This document shows positions 10,794-18,749 of a stretch of DNA of 37,008 nucleotides, piece by piece. Position numbers and translations under genes: made by a program. How positions within the stretch are numbered: the stretch's first letter is position 1; each line of letters begins with the position of its first letter. Below the pieces are notes generated by a model that did not search any database, was not told the origin of the DNA, and saw only the letters and a list, made by a program, of their open reading frames with translations. Source of the stretch: Acidobacteriota bacterium (GTDB lineage: Bacteria > Acidobacteriota > JAAYUB01); contig JAGOHA010000025.1 in NCBI GenBank assembly GCA_017996395.1, positions 1-37,008 on the forward strand, written 5' to 3'.

Positions 10794-12131
10794 TCAAGCC
10801 AGACTGATCACCGGCAGTCGGATGGTGAAGCAGGTGCCCTTCCCCAGCTCGCTGGCCACCCCGATCCGGCCACCGTACTTTTCCACCGTGACCTTGACGA
10901 TGGCCAGCCCCAACCCCGTCCCCTCCTTCTTTTCATTCTTGGCGTTGGAGGCACGATAGAACTCCTCGAAGATGCGCGGCATCTCGTCGGGCGGGATGCC
11001 GATCCCCGTGTCGGCCACCTCCAACCGGTAAAAATGATCCGGCTCCAGCCGGCCGGTCACTTTCACCACGCCAAACTCGGGCGTGTAGGTGATGGCGTTG
11101 CTCACCAGGTTCACGACGATCCGCTCCATGTCCTGGCTGTCGCCGCGGAAAATGGCGTCCCGGCATCCCAGGTCGATCTCCAGGCGGATCTCGCGCTTCG
11201 TGGCGTGGGCGCCCAGGTCGCCGGTGACCTTGCGCACGACCTCTTCCAGCAGAATGTCCTGCTTTTCCTCCTCGGCGACCGGCTGACCGCCGCGGATCAG
11301 GTCCAGCAGTTCGTTGATCATGTCCAGGAGGCCGTTCACCCGGCCGAAGCAGCGCCGGATCAGATCCATCACCTTGGCGGACGCGTCGCCGGCCAGGCCG
11401 TCCATGATCACCCGCAGCATGCTCTGGGTCGCGGCCAGCGGGCTGCGGATCTCATGGGATACAATCCGGACGAAGCGGGTTTTGGACTCGTCCGCCCGGC
11501 GCAGCCCGTCGTAGGCGTCGCTGAGGTTATCCTGAAGCTGCAACTGCTTCTCTTCGCCCATGCGCAGGTGCTGAATCACCGTGGTGGACAGGTAGACGGT
11601 GAGCAGGATCAGGATCGAGAAGGAACCCAGGAACAGCAGCAGGTAATACAAATTATCGTAACGGGGTGATGGCAGAAACCCGGGCAGTTGGATGGGCGGG
11701 TAAAACCCGGTATATTCCAACAGGGTCATCCCCGAAATGATGGCGATGGCGACGAGCCCGTGACGCAGACAAGCCCGACGGCTCACCAGCATCCCGGCCA
11801 GAATCACGTGGAAGATGAAAAAGGGGAGGAACGGGCTCTCCAACCCCCCGGTGAAGTGGCAGAGCACCGCCAGCGCCAGCCAATCCAGCAGGATCTGCAG
11901 ATGCAGGCTGCGTTTGGGCCCGAGGCTTGACAATCCGAGGCGGATCAGCACATTGTAGAGCAGGATGGCCAGGCCGACTCCGATCACCGGGATGGCTCGC
12001 ATTCCGGGCAGGGCCAAAGCCGCCGCCAGGCTGAACAGGATCACCACCCCGCCCGCGATCCAGCGAAGCCGCACCAACCAGTGGGCACGATCTTCGACGG
12101 CCTTGTCCAGCGGAATGACGCGGATTTCCAT
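10794..12131 (-). CDS. Membrane sensor histidine kinase (orphan)
   Basis: 445 residues. The first ~200 form six predicted membrane helices with short loops and no large external sensor domain. A HisKA dimerisation domain follows with the H box VSHEIRSPL (~225), then a HATPase_c domain with N box NLVSNAITYTP (~335), G1 DTGIGIP and G2 GTGLGLAIVK. It should autophosphorylate on the H-box His and pass phosphate to a response regulator. No receiver-domain gene is adjacent. It lies on the same strand as the hydrogenase/Hdr operon, 117 bases after the maturation protease gene, so it may be read from that operon or from a weak promoter in the gap. Its signal is unknown; membrane or redox sensing is a guess from the topology and neighbours. 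Confidence 0.93.
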   Translation of the reverse strand: MEIRVIPLDKAVEDRAHWLVRLRWIAGGVVILFSLAAALALPGMRAIPVIGVGLAILLYNVLIRLGLSSLGPKRSLHLQILLDWLALAVLCHFTGGLESPFLPFFIFHVILAGMLVSRRACLRHGLVAIAIISGMTLLEYTGFYPPIQLPGFLPSPRYDNLYYLLLFLGSFSILILLTVYLSTTVIQHLRMGEEKQLQLQDNLSDAYDGLRRADESKTRFVRIVSHEIRSPLAATQSMLRVIMDGLAGDASAKVMDLIRRCFGRVNGLLDMINELLDLIRGGQPVAEEEKQDILLEEVVRKVTGDLGAHATKREIRLEIDLGCRDAIFRGDSQDMERIVVNLVSNAITYTPEFGVVKVTGRLEPDHFYRLEVADTGIGIPPDEMPRIFEEFYRASNAKNEKKEGTGLGLAIVKVTVEKYGGRIGVASELGKGTCFTIRLPVISLA

Positions 12132-12145
12132 GTCCGCTCCCGGTT

Positions 12146-12171
12146 CCCGTCTTCGAATCGCCTCAGACGGG
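12146..12171 (-). promoter_or_regulatory. Hairpin in the leader of the histidine kinase gene
   Basis: CCCGTCT and AGACGGG form a perfect seven-base-pair stem with a 12-base loop, just upstream of the kinase ribosome binding site. Farther upstream on the same strand a GATAAT hexamer preceded at 17 bases by TTCTCA could be a weak promoter. The role of the hairpin is unknown. Confidence 0.3.
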
Positions 12172-12248
12172 GTCGGTGTGAGCCCCGCCGTTCACATCCA
12201 GGATCTTGTTCACTATTATCGCCCGTTGTCGCCCAAATGAGAAGCAGT

Positions 12249-12773
12249 TCATAAGGGCTCGGGTCCTGGCGGTGCCAGCAACTCGGCCCAGATCCGTTCG
12301 GTCAGCTCCTGCACCGCCGCCGCCACCGGCGGAGTCAGCACCTCGCCGAAAGCTGTCGCATCGTCAATCTCGATGGCGTAGATGGCTACGTCCCGCGGCA
12401 TGGGGATAGCCAGCCGCGCCGCCAGGTCGAACGCGGTGGCGACGCTGATCTCGTGCCCGCAGACCAGCCGGGCGCTGCCGGACACGTCGGCCAGATCGAG
12501 CTGCCGGATCCGCCCGGGCTCGGGGTCCGGCACGGTAAGGCTGTCCACGAGGATGGCCCGGTCGAAACCGGCCAGGAGATCGATGAGCTCGAAACCGCCC
12601 CGGGCGCTGGTCAGCACCTTCACCCCGGGGAGCGGCCGCCGAACGAGCCGGCGTTCCAGCTCGGCGGCCACCGCGAGCCCGGCTGCGTCATCGCCCAGGA
12701 TAGGATTGCCGAGGCCCAGCACCGCCGCTCGGCTGGCGGCGGCCGGGCCTGGCCGGACGGGGCGGCCGGTCAC
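12249..12773 (-). CDS. [NiFe] hydrogenase maturation protease (HyaD/HybD, M52 family)
   Basis: Endopeptidase that removes the C-terminal peptide of the hydrogenase large subunit after nickel insertion. The 174-residue protein carries the family opening GLGNPILGDDAAG (20-32), LVDS (the Asp nickel ligand region) and CGHEIS (the His ligand region). The second Asp of the DD pair stands where HybD has Glu16, a common substitution. The start is GTG at 12771-12773 with GAGGGG just upstream, overlapping the stop of the QmoC-like gene. Being the last gene of the mvh/hdr operon, it probably processes the MvhA encoded at 15721-17247, which still has a 30-residue extension after its last metal-binding motif. 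Confidence 0.93.
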   Translation of the reverse strand: MTGRPVRPGPAAASRAAVLGLGNPILGDDAAGLAVAAELERRLVRRPLPGVKVLTSARGGFELIDLLAGFDRAILVDSLTVPDPEPGRIRQLDLADVSGSARLVCGHEISVATAFDLAARLAIPMPRDVAIYAIEIDDATAFGEVLTPPVAAAVQELTERIWAELLAPPGPEPL

Positions 12774-12782
12774 CGACGCCCC

Positions 12783-13958
12783 TCAGACGGTTGCCGGTTT
12801 GGGCACGCCGGCCCGGACGTCCTGGCGCTCCCGGGCCGCCTCCAAAACCGCCACGATGTACTTGGACACGGGCCGGAAGATCAGGTGCGCCCATTTGCCG
12901 AACGGCACTTCCACGATGAGCATGGGCACCGCGATCATCAGGTGCACGACGTACGCCACATAAGTCGGATAGGGTAGGTCCATCAACCGAAAGATGTTCA
13001 ACACGATGCCCGACAGCGCGGTCAGGAAAAGCAGCACCAGGAACATCCAGTCCGTGGGGTGGGAGAACCGGTGAATGGGCTCCTTCTTCTCCAGCCGGCC
13101 GCGCATGGCCATCAGGGTGACGCCGAGCAGCAGGAGCGTGGCGTAGTAACCCAGAATGCTCGTCCAGTGAAACTCCGCCTTGTCCACCTGGAAGATGGGC
13201 AGAAACATCACCACTAACAGCAGCATCGTTCCATAACCCGTCACCAGCAGGAAGTGCTGCAGCCATTTCAGGCGGGTGTCGTTGTCGCATTCGAGCCACC
13301 GCCGCTGGGTCAGGCCGTGCACCACGATCTGGTAGAGCTTGGTGAACCAGAGCGTGAACGGGATTCGCACCCCCTTCTCGCCGCGGACGACGAAGTAGAC
13401 CATCCGGAAGGCGTTGGTCCATAGCAAGAGGCCAAGGACAACGGCCAGCACCCAATCGCCGATGTGGACCCAATCGACATTGGCGAAGATGTTGACGCGG
13501 ACATGCTCGCGCGCCTCCGCCGGCAGGTCGCGGAAACCGAACGGGATGCCCAGCCAGCCGGGCACCACGAACAAAGCCAGCACCAGCAGCGCGCAGGCCG
13601 CCAACAGGCCGATCTCCCAGGCCTTGCTGAGATACAGCTTGCGGGACAGGCCGGTGAAATCATACTGCGCCGTCAGCCAGCGGCGGGTGGCCATCATCAG
13701 CTCGCCCGGGAAGGCCTCCCGGGGACAGGTGTCGGAGCATGTGCCGCAGTAGTAGCAGAGCCACGGCTCGGGCGACTCCAGCAGCTTGTCGCGCAGCCCG
13801 AGCTGGAGGTAACGGATCATCCGGCGGGGGAAGACCGTGTCCCCCTTCGACAGCGAGCAGACGGCGGTGCAGTTGCCGCAGTTGAAGCACTTGTTGATCG
13901 TGTCGGCGCCGTATTCGGCCACCTCGGCGGCCAGGCGGGGATCCACTCGGCTGCCCAT
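12783..13958 (-). CDS. QmoC-like HdrC-HdrE fusion: Fe-S and haem b membrane subunit
   Basis: 391 residues. The N-terminal HdrC-like part has two [4Fe-4S] motifs, C24-C27-C30-C34 and C68-C71-C74-C78. Residues ~105-380 form six membrane helices with conserved histidines (for example QHFLLVTGY and VHLMIAVPM), as in the haem b domain of HdrE. This fusion is the architecture of QmoC, which links Hdr-like flavoproteins to menaquinone in sulfate reducers. Here it sits in one operon with hydrogenase and HdrA genes, so it is the likely quinone-facing anchor of that complex. The start is ATG 13956-13958, seven bases after a perfect AAGGAGG that lies inside the 3' end of the preceding small gene. A start nine codons upstream is in frame but would bury that site. 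Confidence 0.9.
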   Translation of the reverse strand: MGSRVDPRLAAEVAEYGADTINKCFNCGNCTAVCSLSKGDTVFPRRMIRYLQLGLRDKLLESPEPWLCYYCGTCSDTCPREAFPGELMMATRRWLTAQYDFTGLSRKLYLSKAWEIGLLAACALLVLALFVVPGWLGIPFGFRDLPAEAREHVRVNIFANVDWVHIGDWVLAVVLGLLLWTNAFRMVYFVVRGEKGVRIPFTLWFTKLYQIVVHGLTQRRWLECDNDTRLKWLQHFLLVTGYGTMLLLVVMFLPIFQVDKAEFHWTSILGYYATLLLLGVTLMAMRGRLEKKEPIHRFSHPTDWMFLVLLFLTALSGIVLNIFRLMDLPYPTYVAYVVHLMIAVPMLIVEVPFGKWAHLIFRPVSKYIVAVLEAARERQDVRAGVPKPATV

Positions 13959-13960
13959 GC

Positions 13961-14311
13961 TCACACCTCCTTCAACCGGTAGCAATAATAATCGCCGCGC
14001 AGTTCCTCCTCGACCACTGTGCCGTAGCGGCGCATGGCCATCACGTTCCAGACCACCTCCTCCGACGGCAGGCCGCAGCGGGCGGCCAGTTCGGGGATGG
14101 TCCGCGGCGCCTCCTTCAGCGCCTCGAGCAGCGCCTTGCGGACCTGGGTCTGCCGCTTGAAGTACTCCTTCTGCTCCGGCGTGCGCTCGCCCTGGCGCTC
14201 CCGCAGGATGTCGATGGGACGTTTGGCCCTGGCCCCGCGGCCCGCATCGGCGGCTGGAGCCGCCGCTGCGTCAGCGGCCGGGCCGGCGGCTGGTTGATCG
14301 ATTCCCGACAT
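13961..14311 (-). CDS. Small winged-helix-like protein inside the Hdr/Mvh operon
   Basis: 116 residues. The first ~30 are a low-complexity Ala/Pro/Asp stretch that looks like a flexible linker. The rest (~45-116) reads as a winged helix: helices around KALLEALKEAPRTIPELAARC, a recognition-helix-like GLPSEEVVWNVMAMRR and a two-strand wing TVVEEELRGDYYCYRL. It lies between the short HdrA and the QmoC-like gene and ends two bases before the latter's start codon, so expression is tightly coupled. Its equimolar position in the operon suggests a structural or assembly role in the complex, or a local regulator. I do not recognise a named family. AGGGAG precedes the ATG at 14309-14311. Confidence 0.8.
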   Translation of the reverse strand: MSGIDQPAAGPAADAAAAPAADAGRGARAKRPIDILRERQGERTPEQKEYFKRQTQVRKALLEALKEAPRTIPELAARCGLPSEEVVWNVMAMRRYGTVVEEELRGDYYCYRLKEV

Positions 14312-14373
14312 GGTTGCTCTCCCTGCTGTGGTGATCCGCCCGCCCGGTCCCCGCGACCGGGCGGACCGGAGTG

Positions 14374-15696
14374 TCAATGCACCGCGGACGGTTCGATGAA
14401 CCGTTCGTGGTAACGCGTCGCTTCCAGGTAGATGGCGGCCTCCATCGCCGCGGCGCCGGCCTCGACGATGGCGTCCGGGATATCCTTGGGACCGGCGGCC
14501 ACGCCGGCGATGAACACGCCCCGGCAACTGCTGAGGGCCGGGCTGATCTTCGGCGAGATGGAACGGAAGAAGCCGTCCTCGTCGAGCTCGGCGGCGAGCA
14601 CCCCGTCGCCCTGCCAGGCCGGAATCAGTCCCTGGGACAGAACCACCAGGTCGTAGCGCTCCTCCGCCACCCGCCCCTCCTCGTCCAGCAGTTCCACCCG
14701 CAGAAGCAGGTCCCTGTTTTCCACCTCGGTGATCCGGGCCACTTTTCCCTTGACCACCCGGACGCCCTCGCGCATGACGCGGCGGTAGAACTGTTCGTAG
14801 CCCTTGCCGAAGGCCCGGATGTCCATGTGGTAGATCGTCACGTCGACATCGTGGATGTAGTGCCGCAGGAGCAGCGCCTGTTTCAGAGCGTACATGCAGC
14901 ACACCCGGGAACAGTACGGAACGCCGATGGACCGGTCGCGGCTCCCGGCGCACTGGACATAAGCGATGCGGCGGGGCACCTTGCCGTCGGACGGCCGCAG
15001 CGGTCGCCCGTACGGCCCGTTCGAAGACTGGATCCGCTCCATGGCCATGGGGTTCATGACGTTGATGAGCTTTCCCCCGCCGTACTCCGCCTTGCGGTCC
15101 ATCGGGGTGATCTGGAGGCCGGTCGTGACGATGATGGTCGCCACCTCCACCTCCACATCCTCCGGCTGCTGGGTGTAGTCGATGCAGCGGGTCGGGCAGA
15201 CCTTCTCGCACCGGCCGCAGAAGGTGCAATAGGTCGGGTCCAGCACCGCCACCTGGGGGATGGCGTTGCCGTGGGCGATGTAGATCGCCCGGCGGGCGCC
15301 CAGGCCGTAGTCGAACTCGTGCGGCACATCCACCGGGCAGACCCGCTCGCACTGGCTGCAGCCGATGCACTTCGACTCGATGACGTACCGCGGCTTCTTC
15401 TGCAGCCGGACCCGGAAGCCCACGTTGAGCGGCTCCACCGCCTTCACCTCGGTGTAGGTCTGGATGCGGATGTGGGGATTGTGGGCGGATTCCGCCATGC
15501 GCGGCGTGCAGATGCAGCTGGAACAGTCCAGCGTGGGGAAGACCTTGTTCAGCCCCACCATGACGCCGCCGATGGAGGGGTCCTTCTCCACGAGCAGGAT
15601 GTCGTAGCCCTGCTCGGCCAGGTCCAGAGCCGCCTGCATGCCGGCGATGCCGCCGCCGATCACCAGGCTGTCGTAGTTTTTCTTCAGTTCTGTCAT
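14374..15696 (-). CDS. Short HdrA-like/QmoA-like flavoprotein with inserted ferredoxin domain
   Basis: 440 residues. FAD-binding fold with GGGIAGMQAALDLAEQG (14-30), the HdrA-type CSSC pair (C58/C61), then an inserted ferredoxin module with two complete [4Fe-4S] motifs (C110-C113-C116-C120 and C157-C160-C163-C167). The HdrA signature CAGSRD...YCSRVCCMYALKQA follows near 265-290. Compared with methanogen HdrA (about 650 residues) it lacks both the N-terminal extra domain and the C-terminal two-cluster ferredoxin, so it is QmoA-sized. ATG at 15694-15696 is preferred because AAGGA is seven bases upstream; a GTG two codons earlier touches that site. It lies between mvhA and the winged-helix gene. 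It likely relays electrons between the hydrogenase-HdrA part and the QmoC-like membrane subunit. Confidence 0.9.
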   Translation of the reverse strand: MTELKKNYDSLVIGGGIAGMQAALDLAEQGYDILLVEKDPSIGGVMVGLNKVFPTLDCSSCICTPRMAESAHNPHIRIQTYTEVKAVEPLNVGFRVRLQKKPRYVIESKCIGCSQCERVCPVDVPHEFDYGLGARRAIYIAHGNAIPQVAVLDPTYCTFCGRCEKVCPTRCIDYTQQPEDVEVEVATIIVTTGLQITPMDRKAEYGGGKLINVMNPMAMERIQSSNGPYGRPLRPSDGKVPRRIAYVQCAGSRDRSIGVPYCSRVCCMYALKQALLLRHYIHDVDVTIYHMDIRAFGKGYEQFYRRVMREGVRVVKGKVARITEVENRDLLLRVELLDEEGRVAEERYDLVVLSQGLIPAWQGDGVLAAELDEDGFFRSISPKISPALSSCRGVFIAGVAAGPKDIPDAIVEAGAAAMEAAIYLEATRYHERFIEPSAVH

Positions 15697-15720
15697 GGCC
15701 ACATCCTTGTGCTGAGGCTC

Positions 15721-17247
15721 TCAGGCGGTCGGACGGTCGCGCCGGATCTCCCGGATCACCTCACCATCGGGGCGCCGGATCCGCACGATCAGGGGCATCT
15801 GCCCGGGCAGGCTGTGGGTGGCGCAGCCGTAGCACGGGTCGTAGGCCCGAAACGCCATCTCGATCATGTTCAGGATGCCTTCCTTCACCTCGCCGCCGCG
15901 CTGGATCAGGCTCTGGGCCGCCTTCTTGACCGACATGCAGATGGCGGCGTTGTTGTTGGTGGTGCCCACGATGAGGTTGACCTTTTTGACGATGCCGCGA
16001 TCATCCGTGACGTAGTGGTGGGTCAGGGTGCCGCGCGGCGCCTCCACGATGCCCACCCCCTCCCGGGGCGTGCCCAGGCAGACCATCCGGTAGTTCTCCG
16101 GATGGGTGATCTCCGGATGCTGCACCAGCTCCAGCGACCGCTCGGCGGCGTTGATCAGCTCCACCACCCGGGCCCAGTGGATGGCCAGGGTGTGGTGGAC
16201 CGGCGTGCGGCCGCTCCGGTCGCCGGTCAGGGTCTCGAAATACTCCTCGTAGGCCTCCTGCGCCAGAGGCGTGCTCATTCCGTCGGCGGCGTTGAGGCGC
16301 GACTGCGGCGTGGCCCGGTAGACGCCCGAGTCCTTGCCGTCCACCAGCCCCTTCCACCCCACGGCCTTAAGGTATGGAAATTTCAAATAGGTCCACGGCT
16401 CCACCCGCTCGGCGACGTGGTCCATGTACTCGTGGGGGGCGTAGCGGCAGAACTCCGCGCCGTCGGGGTCCACCACCCGGACGCGCCCGTCATAGAAGTT
16501 CACCTTGTTGTTCTCGTCCACCAGTCCCATGGAATACGTCCGGTGGATGTAGGGGCCGTTGACGATGAGGTCCAGGTAGGCCGGATTGGCCAGGACCACG
16601 TCCCGGAACAGCTTCAGCGTGAACTTGCCGAATTCCACCATCCAACGGGCGATCTCCTCGAGGCGCTCGCGCTCCGCCTTGTTGATGGGTTTGCTCATCC
16701 CCCCCGGAATCGCGTTGACCGGGTTGACCCGCTTGCCGCCGAAAATGGCGGCCGCCTCGTGGCCCCAGGCGCGGCACTGGATCACCTGGCTGCCGATCTC
16801 AACCCCCACCTTGCCGATCACGCCGATGATGTTGCGCAGGGCCGGGTCGGAGTCGGGGCCCATGACGAAGTCGGGCGCGCCGAGAGCGTAGAAGTGGGTC
16901 GTGTGGTCCGTCACGAAAAAAATGTTGTACTGGAGCTCCCGCAGCATCCTGGCGGTAGGAGGGAGTTCCACCCCGTACACGGCGTCGCAGGCCTTGGCAC
17001 TGGCCATGTGATGGGCTTCGGGACAGACGCCGCAGATCCGGGGGGTGATGCGGGGCAGATCCTCTACCGGCCGGCCCTCACAGAACTTCTCGAAGCCCCG
17101 CAGTTCGGGCACCTGGAAGAAGCAGTCAGCGACGGCACCCTCGGCATCAAGAAAAATGTCGATCTTCCCGTGCCCCTCGAGGCGGGTGATGGGATCGATG
17201 CTGATCCGCCGGTAGCCTTCCTTCGTATGGACGTGGGGTGTGGTCAT
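15721..17247 (-). CDS. mvhA: [NiFe] hydrogenase large subunit, MvhA type (group 3)
   Basis: Catalytic subunit that splits or forms H2 at a NiFe(CN)2CO centre. The 508 residues carry the L1 motif RICGVCPEAHH (C72, C75) and the L2 motif DPCYGCATH (C472, C475, H478). All four nickel ligands are cysteines, with no selenocysteine. Thirty residues follow H478, the peptide expected to be removed by the M52 protease encoded at 12249-12773. It pairs with mvhG upstream and mvhD beyond that, typical of cytosolic F420-non-reducing (group 3c) enzymes. Two ATG codons adjoin (17245-17247 and 17248-17250). The inner one has better spacing (five bases) from the GGAGG that overlaps the mvhG stop. A cytoplasmic location is inferred from the absence of any Tat signal on the small subunit. 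Confidence 0.95.
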   Translation of the reverse strand: MTTPHVHTKEGYRRISIDPITRLEGHGKIDIFLDAEGAVADCFFQVPELRGFEKFCEGRPVEDLPRITPRICGVCPEAHHMASAKACDAVYGVELPPTARMLRELQYNIFFVTDHTTHFYALGAPDFVMGPDSDPALRNIIGVIGKVGVEIGSQVIQCRAWGHEAAAIFGGKRVNPVNAIPGGMSKPINKAERERLEEIARWMVEFGKFTLKLFRDVVLANPAYLDLIVNGPYIHRTYSMGLVDENNKVNFYDGRVRVVDPDGAEFCRYAPHEYMDHVAERVEPWTYLKFPYLKAVGWKGLVDGKDSGVYRATPQSRLNAADGMSTPLAQEAYEEYFETLTGDRSGRTPVHHTLAIHWARVVELINAAERSLELVQHPEITHPENYRMVCLGTPREGVGIVEAPRGTLTHHYVTDDRGIVKKVNLIVGTTNNNAAICMSVKKAAQSLIQRGGEVKEGILNMIEMAFRAYDPCYGCATHSLPGQMPLIVRIRRPDGEVIREIRRDRPTA

Positions 17248-17257
17248 CATCGCCTCC

Positions 17258-18235
17258 TCACTTGCGGGCCTTCAGGTGACTCGACGCCAGGGTGAACCGG
17301 TAGAAGGTGCCCGTCGGGTCGGCGATCTGGGCGATCATCGCCTGCGCCTGCTCCTCGGTTCGGGCGTCCAGCATCGACGCGATGGCGCTGACCATGGCCG
17401 TGCCCTGATCCGTCACGTCGCCCGCCGGGCCGTAGCACCCTTCGCACGGCATGCCCGCTGCCGGGCAGAGGGCGCCGCAGCCGCTCCGCGTGGCCGGCCC
17501 GACGCACAGGTAGCCCTGCTCCAGCAGGCACCAGCCCGGCTCCGGGATGGAGGTGTGCACCCGTTTGAACTCCTTGATCCGGACCTGCCGCTTCTCCAGC
17601 TTGCACTCGTCGCAGACGGCCTTGTCGTAACAGGCCACCTTGACGTTCCGGTTCTGCAGCGGCACCTGGCCGCCCGCCAGCGCCAGGATGGCCTCCCAGA
17701 CCCGGTCAGCCTGCGGCGGGCAACCGGGAATCTCGTAATCTACGGGAACCACGTCCTTGAGGCGCAGCACCTGCGGATAGAACTTCGGAATCTCCAGGTC
17801 CCCGCACTCGGAGGGCGTGACCGGCTGGGGCTCCACGCCTCCCGGGTTGTCGATGGACGGATTGTCGTGATAGCTGGCGTTGTAGATGCCCTTGACGGTC
17901 TTCAAGTTGGCCAGGGCCGGGATCCCACCGTCCACGGCGCACTGGCCGTAGGCGATGAGTGATTTGCTCTTCTGCCGCAGCAGCCGGGCCACTTCCTCCT
18001 GTTCCGAGTTGCGGATGCCGCCGTTGTAGAAGCATAGATCGATAAAGCCGTCGGGGTAGTTGCGGACGTGCTCGTACTTGAAGTCGGCGGCGCAGGGCCA
18101 GAAGACCACGTCGGCAATCTTGATCAGCTCCAGGAGGTTGGGTCCGATTTCCAGCAACGAGATATCGCAGCCGCCGCAACTGGCGGCCCAGTACTTTGCC
18201 ACCTTCAGCTTCGGAGGGTTCGGATTGGTGCTCAT
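17258..18235 (-). CDS. mvhG: [NiFe] hydrogenase small subunit, MvhG type
   Basis: Electron-transferring subunit holding Fe-S clusters. The proximal cluster motif SCGGCDISLLE (C20, C23), GQCAVDGG (~99) and IPGCPPQ (~171) are present. Cysteines in the C-terminal third (CDECKLEK, and LCVGPATRSGCGALCP plus MPCEGCYGP) give the further clusters typical of MvhG. There is no signal peptide or Tat motif, so it acts in the cytoplasm. The 325 residues match the family. Its ATG (18233-18235) comes one base after the mvhD stop, and its own stop forms the Shine-Dalgarno of mvhA (TGAGGAGG). Gene order mvhD-mvhG-mvhA is the standard one. Confidence 0.95.
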   Translation of the reverse strand: MSTNPNPPKLKVAKYWAASCGGCDISLLEIGPNLLELIKIADVVFWPCAADFKYEHVRNYPDGFIDLCFYNGGIRNSEQEEVARLLRQKSKSLIAYGQCAVDGGIPALANLKTVKGIYNASYHDNPSIDNPGGVEPQPVTPSECGDLEIPKFYPQVLRLKDVVPVDYEIPGCPPQADRVWEAILALAGGQVPLQNRNVKVACYDKAVCDECKLEKRQVRIKEFKRVHTSIPEPGWCLLEQGYLCVGPATRSGCGALCPAAGMPCEGCYGPAGDVTDQGTAMVSAIASMLDARTEEQAQAMIAQIADPTGTFYRFTLASSHLKARK

Positions 18236-18236
18236 G

Positions 18237-18749
18237 TCATTCTCCCCACGCCTTGAGATCCATCCCGTGCCCGACGCCGCGGGCCTGCATCAGGCCGGGC
18301 CAGTCGAGGGGGCCGAGCTTGCGGACCTGCTCGGTGAGTTCCGCGACCAGCCTGGAGAACTTCTCCCCCTCGGCGGCGCTCACCCATTCGTGCCGAAACC
18401 GCGCGGGCTCGATGCCCATGTCCAGCAGAATCCGCTTCAGGAGCGGCATCCGGGCCATGGTCTTGTGGTTGCCGGTGATGTAATGACAGTCACCGATGTG
18501 GCAGCCGCAGACCAGCACGCCATCGGCGCCGCGAGCGAAGGCGGTGGTGATCAGTTCGGGGTCGATCCGGCCGGAGCACATGACCCGGATGATGTCCACG
18601 TTGGGCGGATACTTCATCCGGGCGGTGCCGGCCATGTCGGCACCGGTGTAGGAGCACCAGTAGCACAGGAAGCCGATGATGCGCGGCTGCCAATCCGGAC
18701 CGGCCGCCGGGCGGGTGTGGGTGGACTCGGTGTTCGCCGGTTCACTCAT
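18237..18749 (-). CDS. mvhD: MvhD, [2Fe-2S] linker between hydrogenase and HdrA
   Basis: Small Fe-S protein that passes electrons from the hydrogenase to HdrA. 170 residues with FLCYWCSYTGADMAG (C29, C32), VMCSGRIDP (~58) and VLVCGCHIGDCHY (~80-90), the conserved cysteines of the MvhD/FrhD family. About 20 extra N-terminal residues precede the domain. The start codon lies inside the end of hdrA (eight-base overlap, 18742-18749), so translation of the two is coupled. In many organisms this domain is fused to HdrA or QmoB; here it is separate. Confidence 0.94.
   Translation of the reverse strand: MSEPANTESTHTRPAAGPDWQPRIIGFLCYWCSYTGADMAGTARMKYPPNVDIIRVMCSGRIDPELITTAFARGADGVLVCGCHIGDCHYITGNHKTMARMPLLKRILLDMGIEPARFRHEWVSAAEGEKFSRLVAELTEQVRKLGPLDWPGLMQARGVGHGMDLKAWGE

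Noticed and set aside
15721..17247. Selenocysteine in the hydrogenase large subunit.
   Set aside because: Both L2 positions are encoded as cysteine and no in-frame TGA occurs.
14371..17295. A plus-strand open frame of nearly 1000 codons opposite the short hdrA and mvhA genes.
   Set aside because: It is a shadow of high-GC codon bias on the other strand: composition is dominated by His, Arg, Gly, Val and Asp with no domain, and the minus strand has unmistakable hydrogenase and HdrA motifs.
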